A stretch of DNA of 61,794 nucleotides from Secundilactobacillus similis DSM 23365 = JCM 2765 (GTDB lineage Bacteria; Bacillota; Bacilli; Lactobacillales; Lactobacillaceae). Of the stretch, positions 27,349 to 35,175 are shown one piece after another. The position numbers and the translations under genes are program-made. The notes beneath the pieces were generated by a model. The model searched no databases. It saw only the letters and a list, made by a program, of their open reading frames with translations, and was not told where the DNA came from. The stretch lies in contig NZ_BBAD01000010.1 of NCBI RefSeq assembly GCF_001311075.1, forward strand, positions 1 to 61,794, read 5' to 3'. Each line of letters begins with the position of its first letter. Position 1 is the first letter of the stretch.

Positions 27349-28044
27349 ATGACGAATGAATTAACAGTAGATTCAGCGTTCTGGTCACTCTTTCCCGAAG
27401 CTCGAATCGGCGCAGTGACGGTGCACGGCTTGAACAACGCGATTGTTGCGGATCAAGAACAACACTATCAAGACCTGTTAACTGAAGCGGGCAAGGCTGC
27501 TCACCAGTTCCTTGGTGCTGAAACGTTCCGGGAGAACCCGGTGGTTGCGGAATGGCGGACGGCTTACAGTCAGTTTAAAAAGAAGAAGGGTGCACGATCA
27601 TCGATTGAGGCTTTGTTGAAGCGAATCGATCAGGGTAAACAGTTGTCACCCATTAACCCGTTGGTGGATATCTACAACAGTGTTTCGTTAACGTATGGGG
27701 TTCCTTGTGGTGGCGAAAATCTTGCGACCATTGAAGGCACCATGCACCTAGGAATCGCCAAGGGTGGCGAGGCGTTCAAACCACTTGGCGAAGATGAGGA
27801 CGATCCTGCTTTACCGGGCGAAGTGATCTATTACGACCAAGTTGGGGCGGTTTGTCGCTGCTTTAACTGGCGGGATGGTGAGCGGACCATGTTGACGGAA
27901 ACCACCACCGATGCGATTTTGGTGGTTGAAGCCATCAATGCAGACCAAAAGGCACGCCAAACCGAAGCTGTGGCAACGTTGCAGGCGCGGATCAAAGATG
28001 CGTTTGGCGTGGACAGTGACGTGGCCTGGTTTGAGGCAAAGTAG
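27349..28044 (+). CDS. B3/4 domain protein (PheRS beta editing-domain-like)
   Basis: 231 aa. It resembles the free-standing B3/B4 tRNA-binding/editing domain of phenylalanyl-tRNA synthetase beta, with PLVDIYNSVSLTYGVPCGGE and GEVIYYDQVGAVCRCFNWRD as hallmarks. Such proteins may clear mischarged tRNA or free D- or non-cognate amino acids. The MarR gene starts at the base right after its stop codon, so the two are translationally coupled. Confidence 0.85.
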   Translation: MTNELTVDSAFWSLFPEARIGAVTVHGLNNAIVADQEQHYQDLLTEAGKAAHQFLGAETFRENPVVAEWRTAYSQFKKKKGARSSIEALLKRIDQGKQLSPINPLVDIYNSVSLTYGVPCGGENLATIEGTMHLGIAKGGEAFKPLGEDEDDPALPGEVIYYDQVGAVCRCFNWRDGERTMLTETTTDAILVVEAINADQKARQTEAVATLQARIKDAFGVDSDVAWFEAK

Positions 28045-28500
28045 ATGGCTGATGATCCGTTGCGAACGATTGGTGTGATCGCCAAGATTTTGGATAGTAT
28101 CGCTAACATTGAGTTTAAGCAGTATCAGCTGACGCGGGGGCAGTACATGTATTTGACCCGTATCTGTGAACACCCTGGGTTGACCCAAACCGAGTTGATC
28201 GATTTGTTGAAGGTGGATCGGGCAACTGCTACTCGGGCGGTACAGCGGTTGGAAGAGCACGGGTTTGTGCGCCGGGAAGTGGATCAACAGGACCGCAAGT
28301 TAAAGCACATCTGGCCCACCGACCATGCGCAGACGGTTTATCCGCGAATCAAGGCGGAGAATGATTTTTCAACGCAGGTGGCCTTAGCTGGGTTTAGCGA
28401 TGCCGAGGCGCAACAGTTGAGTGAACTGCTGGCGCGGATGCAGCAGAACCTTGATGGGAGTTGGGATTTTGTGAAGCAGGGCGGTCAGCGGGAATATTGA
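28045..28500 (+). CDS. MarR family regulator
   Basis: 151 aa. Winged helix: LTQTELIDLLKVDRATATRA followed by VQRLEEHGFVRREVDQQDRK. It starts immediately after the stop of the B3/4 gene and is co-transcribed. The ligand and target are unknown; control of its own operon is likely by family habit. Confidence 0.87.
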   Translation: MADDPLRTIGVIAKILDSIANIEFKQYQLTRGQYMYLTRICEHPGLTQTELIDLLKVDRATATRAVQRLEEHGFVRREVDQQDRKLKHIWPTDHAQTVYPRIKAENDFSTQVALAGFSDAEAQQLSELLARMQQNLDGSWDFVKQGGQREY

Positions 28501-28507
28501 GCGTATT

Positions 28508-28548
28508 AAAAGCAGGTCATTTCTTGAACGTTGAAATGACCTGCTTTT
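28508..28548. terminator. Bidirectional terminator between convergent genes
   Basis: AAAAGCAGGTCATTTC pairs perfectly with GAAATGACCTGCTTTT across a 9-base loop. Confidence 0.9.
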
Positions 28549-28567
28549 ATGTTATTAGTGAATTAAG

Positions 28568-29446
28568 TTAGTCGCCACGTTCAAGTTCAATCAAGTCGAA
28601 GTAGTGATGACCGCCGACGCTATACCGCGCCCACCAGGCATTAGTGAAATCTTCATCACCATATTGCCAAGATTGGGTGAGGGTATCGGTCGTTTTTTTG
28701 ATGGTTAAGCGGTAGTAACGGCTTGAGACCTTCTTTTCGGTTAAGCCGTTAATTGGTGTTTTATAGTACAGGTAAGTCGTATTGCCCTTAACTTTAAACG
28801 TTGATAGCTTAACGGAGGCAGTTGGCTTAATGCGGTTAATGTAAGCACCGGTATATGAGGTATTCCCGCCATTTGGCAGATCATAAAGTTTTGACATTTC
28901 AATGCCGTTATAAATACCATAGTGTTTCAGCCGGGCGGTACTGTAATACTCAACGTAGCCGTCTAAAGTAACGTGAAATAGCGGCTTGTAGCGGTGGACT
29001 GTATCGCTATCGCCGAAGTAGCCGGTGCCGCTTTGAAGTAGTTTCGTCCGAACTGGCATTTTTAGTTTGTAGCCTTTAAAATCGCTGGCCTTAAAGGCGA
29101 TTTGGCCACTCGCTTCCGCAATATTTTTTTCAGCGTTATAGTGCAGGTCACCTCGACTTAAACCGATCGTGTACTTTAGCGTGCCGTCTGAATTTCTGGA
29201 CGCACCAGTACCGGTAATTTTCAAAATCGTGCCCTTCGGCGTAATCAGTTTACGGCCCTTTTTTCCGTTAATGTAGGTGTGTTGGCCGGTATACATGGCG
29301 CGTGTCGTTTTGACGTAACTGTATTTACTCAGCGTCTTAAACGAATCGGCATGAGCGGTAGTGGCAACGCTGGCAAGCCCTAATAAGCCAAACGTAGCGG
29401 CTAGTGCGGCCATTGTCGCGCGTTTAAATTGGTTATGATGCATCAT
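28568..29446 (-). CDS. Secreted protein of unknown function
   Basis: 292 aa, behind GGGGAGGAAATC. The signal peptide runs through ALAATFGLLGLASVATTAHA, cleaved after AHA. The mature part is strand-rich with KTLSKYSYVKTTRAMYTGQH, INGKKGRKLITPKGTILKIT and further Tyr/Lys/Thr-rich stretches, in the style of the surface modules at 14604 and 18540 but without clear repeats. No catalytic motif or sortase signal. Probably wall-associated. Confidence 0.75.
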   Translation of the reverse strand: MMHHNQFKRATMAALAATFGLLGLASVATTAHADSFKTLSKYSYVKTTRAMYTGQHTYINGKKGRKLITPKGTILKITGTGASRNSDGTLKYTIGLSRGDLHYNAEKNIAEASGQIAFKASDFKGYKLKMPVRTKLLQSGTGYFGDSDTVHRYKPLFHVTLDGYVEYYSTARLKHYGIYNGIEMSKLYDLPNGGNTSYTGAYINRIKPTASVKLSTFKVKGNTTYLYYKTPINGLTEKKVSSRYYRLTIKKTTDTLTQSWQYGDEDFTNAWWARYSVGGHHYFDLIELERGD

Positions 29447-29530
29447 GATTTCCTCCCCTGAAATAGTGATGGTTGTCTCAAAGTTGATTCTACGCTTGAT
29501 TGGGTGAAAGGGTTACCTTTGCCCAAATCC

Positions 29531-29554
29531 TTGACAATTTTTAAAAATTATCAA
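29531..29554. promoter_or_regulatory. AT-rich 24-bp palindrome
   Basis: TTGACAATTTTT next to AAAAATTATCAA, a near-perfect dyad with one mismatch per arm, just upstream of the CPBP promoter and between divergent genes. A possible operator. Confidence 0.4.
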
Positions 29555-29556
29555 CT

Positions 29557-29585
29557 TTGAACTTCCGCTTACTATCCAGTATAGT
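29557..29585 (+). promoter_or_regulatory. Promoter of the CPBP gene
   Basis: -35 TTGAAC (29557-29562), 17-bp spacer, -10 TATAGT (29580-29585), 38 bases before the ATG, which has AAAAGGGGGAC upstream. Confidence 0.7.
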
Positions 29586-29622
29586 TATGGGTAGATAAGA
29601 TAGTTAAAAGGGGGACAACACC

Positions 29623-31133
29623 ATGAAAAAGCACGGCGTCATCACCTACATCGGTTGGCTAGTTTTGTTTCTAGTCTCGACCATCGTGGCGCAGATTATC
29701 GGCACGTTGCTTTTTAGTTCAAGTTTAAAGGCGGTTTTTCACGGTCAACCACAGCTGTTAAGTATGTGGGGTAACCTTGTGATCGAGTTAGTGGCGCTGT
29801 TAATTTGGTGGCTGATCAATCGAGGACTGTTGAAGATCAACGTTGGTTGGCGTAACCGGGGGAGTAGCCGCGGTTGGTTACTATTACTACCGGTGTTAGT
29901 GGTCATCGGCGGTGATGCGCTATTGCCGACCAGCTATAATTTAACGCCCAGTTACGTAGGGTCAGCGCTGCTAGTTGGCCTGTCAGTCGGGCTACTAGAA
30001 GAGTACGTTTTCCGCGGCCTGTTAGTTGGGTTCTTTTACGAGAACTTCCGCCTCAGCAGTGTCGCCGTAGCCCTTCTAAGTGGCGTCGGTTTCGGCCTCG
30101 TCCACGCGGTCAACGGCCTGAGTTCTGGGAACTGGTTAAATACCGGTGCCAGGTGCTCATGGCGATGGGCATCGGCTTCTTCTTAGCTGCGGTATACCTC
30201 ATCACGCATAATCTATGGCTACCGATTCTGTTCCACGGGTTGGTGGACGCCTTTGACCAAGTGGCGTTTGGTACGTTAAGCAACAATGCCGGCACGAGTT
30301 TGACTAATTCGGTCGTCTACGCGGTTGTGTTCTTAGCGTTAGGGCTGCTGGTGCTGCAACGCGGTACGGTTCAGTTTGCGCAAACGCCGGCTAAAAAGAC
30401 GACTAAGCGCAAGCAACACACTGCGCCGGCCACGTTACCGGCTAACATTAGCGCCACGAAATCAATTCTGGCGGTGGCGGCCATCGTGGTGGAACTGATT
30501 CTTGGTGATTTATCAGCCAAACTCAGCATGAGCAAGACATCGCGGACCATCTTTGTGGTATTGATCGGTTTAGGCGTCTGCGTGTGGGTCGTGTCACTTT
30601 ACCGTGATGTGTTAGGCGCGCAGTGGCGCCAGTACCGGCAGCATTTTTGGCGCAACTTCGCCATCGACTTTGGTTTGATGATCGGCGTTTACGTGCTGTT
30701 AGCCATTGTGCGATTCGGGATGAAGCAGTTACCGGGCGCGTCAACGACTGCCATGGGTGTTACCGATTGGCTGAGTTTTCAAACGGTGGCCAGTGCTAGT
30801 CTGGCGTTTCTATCCAGTCTGGTCGTCATGATGGCGCCGTTTACCGAAGAAGTGGTCTTCCGGCACGTCCTGTTCTACCAGTGGCGTAACAATAAAGCGG
30901 TGATGGTGCTGATGTTTGTGTTCTCATCGGTGGCCTTTGGGCTGATCCACTGGAATAACTTTAATGGGCAAGTCATGCAGATGGTGCCGTACATGTTCAT
31001 CGGGGCGTTCTTTGCGCTGATCTATGCCTTTAGTCGCAATATTTGGCAGAACATTATGACTCACTTGTTGTTTAACTCGTTGCAGTTTTTGTCGGGGATA
31101 TTCTTGTTGGTATTTGCGTTGTTGCAACGTTAA
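29623..31133 (+). pseudogene. Two-domain CPBP (Abi) intramembrane protease, single frameshift
   Basis: Restored length 503 aa, about twice the usual CPBP size. The first half has the active-site motif LLEEYVFRGLLVGFFYE and a second histidine motif (FGLVHAVNGL). After a loop of Lys/Thr-rich residues the second half repeats the design with FTEEVVFRHVLFYQWRNNK and FGLIHWNNF. One C is missing near 30149 (GGTGCCAGGTG for GGTGCCCAGGTG), inside the first domain. CPBP proteins are membrane proteases of the CAAX type, linked in lactobacilli to bacteriocin self-immunity and wall functions. Both catalytic sets look complete. The small membrane gene follows 12 bases later. Confidence 0.83.
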
Positions 31134-31145
31134 TGAGGCGCGCTC

Positions 31146-31340
31146 ATGAAAGAAAAGTTAACCCGAATTCGTCAGTTTTTGATTGATTCTCGGGAACATC
31201 CAGTGTCGTCGACGATACTGTTATTGGTTGAATTAGCGGTGTTCTACTTGGTGATTTCGTTTAGTATCGTTTGGTGGTTCTTGCTGGGACTACTGGGAAT
31301 CGTTGTACTGTATATGGCGGTGCAGTGGTTTCGGTCGTGA
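31146..31340 (+). CDS. Small membrane protein
   Basis: 64 aa. A charged N-terminal helix (KEKLTRIRQFLIDSREHPVS) precedes two close hydrophobic segments. No family recognised. It lies 12 bases after the CPBP gene behind GAGGCGCGCTC and shares its transcript. Confidence 0.65.
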   Translation: MKEKLTRIRQFLIDSREHPVSSTILLLVELAVFYLVISFSIVWWFLLGLLGIVVLYMAVQWFRS

Positions 31341-31348
31341 CTTAAAAG

Positions 31349-31400
31349 AAACGTGCTCGCATTTTCCGATTTATTTTAGGAAAATACGAGCACGTTTTTT
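31349..31400. terminator. Bidirectional terminator
   Basis: AACGTGCTCGCATTTTCC pairs with GGAAAATACGAGCACGTT (one mismatch), then TTTT. It serves the CPBP operon and the convergent arginase gene. Confidence 0.9.
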
Positions 31401-31402
31401 GG

Positions 31403-32259
31403 TTAATTGAAAATCGGCAAGTCAGCAACCCACGTCGCAGATTAATCGCATCCCACGGTAGGTGTTCGGCAATACTCAGACCAACTAAGTCACTGGTTTG
31501 CCCAATCTCGGTCAACAACGAGAAAACCTGTTGGCAGGTCAATTCACCAACTGCGGCTGGAAATTGGCTGACATCAGTGTGGGGTTCCGCGGGATAGATT
31601 GAGCGAAAGTCGTTTGGATCTAAGACGTCCAAATCCCAGTGAACGGCAACGTGCCGGATGTGGTGATCTCGGAGCCAATCGATAACGGCGTGGTTATCGT
31701 GGCGGAGATCAGCTGGCGTTGCATAAGCGAGGTTTAACTGGTTAACGGTTTGATCCATGTCGCGTAACTCGTCGTATTTGAGCCCCGCCAGCAGCACGTG
31801 ATCAGGCGCAATGTGGTGCGTGACTTGATTATTAAACGTTGGCGCACCAGCGTTCAAGAGATTTGCCAAGACCATTTCATGCACGTGGTGAGAGTTGTGA
31901 TCGTTGGCCACATCGGGATGGACGTCCAGCCAAATAATGCCGAAATCATCGTAACGACCGTTCAGATAGTCGAAAGGTGCTTCGGAAATGGAACAATCAC
32001 CACCCAGTGTAATCACGCGTTCGGGGTGTTTAAGGCTGAGGATATTAGTGGTTGTTTGGAACTGGTTGAGCAACGTCGCTTCACCGTCGATGCCAGTCGT
32101 TTGTGCCGGTAGTGGATCGGTACTGACCGGGACCTTAACGCGGTCGATGGTGTGAGTCTGAGGCACGATGGTGGCTAAGAGCTCACTACCGAGTTGATAG
32201 TCGGGATTATTGCCGCCTTGCCATTGAGGCAGGACGAGTTCGAGGGTTGAAGTTGTCAA
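31403..32259 (-). pseudogene. Arginase/agmatinase family hydrolase, frameshift at the very end
   Basis: TTG start behind AGGAGGTTTTAC. The manganese ligands are visible: GGDCSISE, WLDVHPDVANDH and HWDLDVLDPND. The uninterrupted frame runs on to 31342, through the terminator at 31349-31400, giving an odd tail. Restoring one G near 31425 gives RRGLADLPIFN and a stop at 31403, before the terminator (285 aa), which is the natural end. The family hydrolyses guanidino groups (arginine, agmatine, formiminoglutamate); the substrate is uncertain. The ArsR gene is divergent, with its promoter in the 61-base gap. Confidence 0.83.
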
Positions 32260-32285
32260 AGTAAAACCTCCTCAGATTTAACATG

Positions 32286-32313
32286 TTGACATATCGGTAT
32301 ATAACGATATAAT
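32286..32313 (+). promoter_or_regulatory. arsR promoter overlapping an operator; leaderless start
   Basis: -35 TTGACA (32286-32291), 16-bp spacer, -10 TATAAT (32308-32313). The expected start of transcription is about 32320, at the ATG (32321), and no ribosome site precedes the ATG. The palindrome CATATC-N10-GATATA (32290-32311) covers the spacer and both boxes. Confidence 0.75.
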
Positions 32314-32320
32314 AAAATGC

Positions 32321-32641
32321 ATGATGATCAATGTCAATGTGTTTAAAGCACTTTCCAACCAAACGCGTCTGGATATTTTAAAGTGGCTGAAGAATCCCGA
32401 AGAGGAGATCACATCGGTTTCCTGTGAGACGGTGCGCTATATGATGACTGAAAAGGGAGGCATTTGTGTTCAAGATTTAGTCAAGAAAGCTGGACTAGCG
32501 CAGTCGACCGTTTCGAGTTACCTAGCGATGATGGAACAGTGTGGGTTGCTGATTTCAGAACGGCATGGTAAGTGGACTTACTACCGTCGAAACGAACAGG
32601 GGATTCAACAGTTAAGCAGTCAAATTGGAGAAGCGTTGTAG
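32321..32641 (+). CDS. ArsR family regulator, probably translated from a leaderless mRNA
   Basis: 106 aa. Winged helix: VQDLVKKAGLAQSTVSSYLA followed by MMEQCGLLISERHGKWTYYR. Cysteines in TSVSCETVRY and GGICVQDL and EQCG could sense thiols or metal. It has no Shine-Dalgarno; the promoter predicts transcription starting at the ATG. The same CATATC-N10-GATATR palindrome lies before its own promoter and in the 64-base gap before the nitronate monooxygenase gene, so it probably represses both. Confidence 0.86.
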   Translation: MMINVNVFKALSNQTRLDILKWLKNPEEEITSVSCETVRYMMTEKGGICVQDLVKKAGLAQSTVSSYLAMMEQCGLLISERHGKWTYYRRNEQGIQQLSSQIGEAL

Positions 32642-32666
32642 AGCGCTTTTTATTTTTTTGAAAAGC

Positions 32667-32688
32667 CATATCTATATTTTTCGATATG
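32667..32688 (+). promoter_or_regulatory. Second ArsR operator, before the nitronate monooxygenase gene
   Basis: CATATC (32667-32672), ten bases, GATATG (32683-32688): same half sites and the same spacing as the site at 32290-32311. It lies 17 bases before the ATG at 32706 and next to the ribosome site GGATGGAGGACG. Confidence 0.7.
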
Positions 32689-32705
32689 TAGGATGGAGGA
32701 CGAAC

Positions 32706-33654
32706 ATGAACGACTTAGGATTAGGAACGCAATATCCCATTATTCAAGCCCCGATGAACTGGGTGACGGACGCTAAATTAGTGGCAGCGGTAAGTAACGC
32801 TGGTGGGTTAGGGGTACTCGGTACCAACGCTGGCCAACGGGAAGTCACACCGAACCCGAAACAGGTTGAAGCTAGAATGACCGCTGAGATCCAGAAAACC
32901 AAGCGCTGACGTCAAGGCCATTTGGAATCAACATTTTAACGCCCGGTGATGGTCGGGCGTTAGCGACTTCACCTTATACGATAGCCATGCTGAAAGCGGC
33001 GTTTGCTGAAGGACTTCGGCATTTTGTGGTAGTTGGTCAAGCTCATCAAGAGACGTTTGATTGATCAAACAGCATCACGGAATGGTGATTTTTCGACCGT
33101 TGACGCCTAGTGTTCAAGAGGCGCAATTAGCAGAGCAGCTTGGTGCGGATATCATTGTTGCGACTGGGCATGATGAAGGCGGCGTTTTGCCGAATCGGGA
33201 AGCGGGTACCTTCACAGTGGTACCGGAGTTTGTTGATGCAGTTTCGGTTCCCGTATTTGCGGCAGGCGGTATCAATGATCACCGGGCGGTAAAGGCAGTT
33301 CAGGCATTAGGTGCAGTTGGCGTTTACGTTGGGACCCGGTTCTTAGCGACCGAGGAAGCACCGGTTGCCGATAACGTGAAGCAGTTGATTGTCGACACGC
33401 CATCACAAGCTACAGTCATGGTGTCGGGAAATCAACGGGCCATCGCAACGCCACAAGCGCAGGTGTACGCGGAAACTTATGCTGAAACGCATGACACGAG
33501 CGCTAGTAATCGGCAAATTGGTCGGGATGGTGGACTTCGAGAATCGATGTTACTAGGGCACTTAGATCACGGGATCATCACGGTGAACAATGGCATCGGA
33601 ACGATCAAACAGATTCAGTCGGTTCACGAGGTTATTGAAAGTTTTTTTGAATAG
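32706..33654 (+). pseudogene. Nitronate monooxygenase / enoyl-ACP reductase II-like flavoprotein, two frameshifts
   Basis: The first frame has PIIQAPMNWVTDAKLVAAVS and GGLGVLGTNAG, the FMN barrel start. A T is missing near 32907, then SRPFGINILTPGDGRALATS follows; another T is missing near 33061, then QLGADIIVATGHDEGGVLPN, VFAAGGINDHRAVK and GAVGVYVGTRFLATEE complete the barrel. Restored length 316 aa. Enzymes of this group oxidise toxic nitronates or, as FabK, reduce enoyl-ACP; context (ArsR-controlled, alone) favours detoxification. Both lesions are single T losses and may be errors. Confidence 0.84.
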
Positions 33655-33662
33655 GTTAGCTA

Positions 33663-33710
33663 AATAACGCCCCGGCAATTCTGAAACCTAGAATTGTCGG
33701 GGCGTTATTA
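33663..33710. terminator. Bidirectional terminator
   Basis: AATAACGCCCCGGCAATTCT pairs with AGAATTGTCGGGGCGTTATT (one G-U), a 20-bp stem between convergent genes. Confidence 0.9.
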
Positions 33711-33717
33711 ATATTAA

Positions 33718-34329
33718 TTAGCGCTTTTGAACCCCCAACATTTCATAGGGTGACAAATACAGCGCCTGCATAATCAACTTCGCAACGGCCTCCTGTGATA
33801 AGCCGTTTTCCTCCGATAGCCAAGTCGTGACGATCGCCATGATGGCGTTGGTCACCAAACTCAACGCGTAGTTTTGTGGTAGGTCCTTTCGAAAAGTAGC
33901 GCTACCCTTCACGCGGTTCAGTTCAGTAAGAATGGCCGTTTGGAGCATGGTGGTGACTAAGCGATAAAAGGCTGGATCGCCGTTTGCGCCAAATAGAAAC
34001 TCAAGTAACGGCTTGTTAGCGGCGACCAGTTTGATGATATCAACGATGACCGGGTACGGCTGGCCCTTAGCGAGGTCCCGGTAGGTCATGGTGCCGTTCA
34101 TTTCAGTATCCAATAAAGTTTGAAGTTGCGTTGCAAAGTAGTCCTTTAAGTGACGTAAGAGGTCATCTTTATCCAAGTAGTGTAAATAGAAAGTCCCGCG
34201 ACTAATCCCGCTGGCTCGAGTGAGATCACTGATCGTAATTTGAGTCAGCGGTTTGGTTTTACCAACGGTCACTAACGCGTTAATGATGGCGGCATCCGTT
34301 TGGGCGACCCGTTCTTGTTGTGTTGCCAT
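33718..34329 (-). CDS. TetR family regulator of the ABC exporter
   Basis: 203 aa. HTH: LTQITISDLTRASGISRGTF followed by YLHYLDKDDLLRHL. Divergent from the ABC transporter pair (131-base gap). A dyad ACACTT-N7-AAGTGT at 34353-34371 lies 24 bases before its start, a likely operator for self-repression and possibly for the exporter. Confidence 0.88.
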   Translation of the reverse strand: MATQQERVAQTDAAIINALVTVGKTKPLTQITISDLTRASGISRGTFYLHYLDKDDLLRHLKDYFATQLQTLLDTEMNGTMTYRDLAKGQPYPVIVDIIKLVAANKPLLEFLFGANGDPAFYRLVTTMLQTAILTELNRVKGSATFRKDLPQNYALSLVTNAIMAIVTTWLSEENGLSQEAVAKLIMQALYLSPYEMLGVQKR

Positions 34330-34352
34330 AGGTTCCTCCTATTGATCACTGA

Positions 34353-34371
34353 ACACTTTTTTGAGAAGTGT
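34353..34371. promoter_or_regulatory. Candidate TetR operator
   Basis: ACACTT (34353-34358) and AAGTGT (34366-34371) form a dyad with a 7-base centre in the divergent intergenic region. Confidence 0.5.
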
Positions 34372-34460
34372 GCATAGAATCTGGCGTTCGGTGTGGTTTA
34401 ATCATTTTAGTAATTTAATTAACACGTTGTTCATTATTAACGACTTGGAGGGGAAATGCA

Positions 34461-35165
34461 ATGACAAGTTTTATTTCAGTTCAAAATGAGACCAAGACCT
34501 ACGGCACTGGTGCCAATGCGGTCACGGCTAATAAGGACATCAGTTTTGAGATTGCACCCGGTGAGCTCACCATTATTTTAGGGGCTTCTGGTGCGGGTAA
34601 ATCAACCTTACTCAACGTTTTAGGTGGCATGGATCACCTCACTAGCGGTTCGGTGAACGTCAACGGCGTCGAGTTAGGGGCGTTAGATACGAAAGGGCTC
34701 ACCACTTACCGCCGCAAACAGGTTGGGTTTGTCTTTCAGTTTTACAACCTGGTTCAAAATTTAACGACGGTGGAAAACGTTGAGTTAGCGTCTGAAATTG
34801 CCGATGATGCGATGGACGGTGTTGAAGCGCTAACGGCGGTTGGGTTAGCTGACCGAATCCAGAATTTCCCAGCCCAACTTTCCGGTGGTGAACAACAACG
34901 GGTAGCGATTGCGCGGGCAATTGCGAAGAACCCGGATTTACTGTTGGCGGATGAACCGACTGGTGCGTTGGATTACAAGACCGGGAAGAAAATTTTGCAG
35001 TTATTTCAGGATTTTACCCGGAACTCCGGGAAGAACGTCATCATCGTGACCCATAACTCGATGATTCGACCAATGGCGGATCACGTGATTGAAATCGCGG
35101 ACGGTCAGGTTAAAGCGGACACCTATAACGACCACCCAACGCCGGTGGCTGAACTTGAATGGTAG
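34461..35165 (+). CDS. ABC transporter ATP-binding protein (MacB/LolD type)
   Basis: 234 aa. Walker [11 protein letters not shown]-loop FVFQFYNL, signature [15 protein letters not shown], Walker [12 protein letters not shown] and the H-loop VTHN are all present. It energises the large FtsX-like permease encoded 10 bases downstream. Start behind TTGGAGGGGAAATGCA. Such pairs export lipids, peptides or act as tension sensors, and this one is likely induced through the divergent TetR. Confidence 0.94.
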   Translation: MTSFISVQNETKTYGTGANAVTANKDISFEIAPGELTIILGASGAGKSTLLNVLGGMDHLTSGSVNVNGVELGALDTKGLTTYRRKQVGFVFQFYNLVQNLTTVENVELASEIADDAMDGVEALTAVGLADRIQNFPAQLSGGEQQRVAIARAIAKNPDLLLADEPTGALDYKTGKKILQLFQDFTRNSGKNVIIVTHNSMIRPMADHVIEIADGQVKADTYNDHPTPVAELEW

Positions 35166-35175
35166 GCGATATTAA

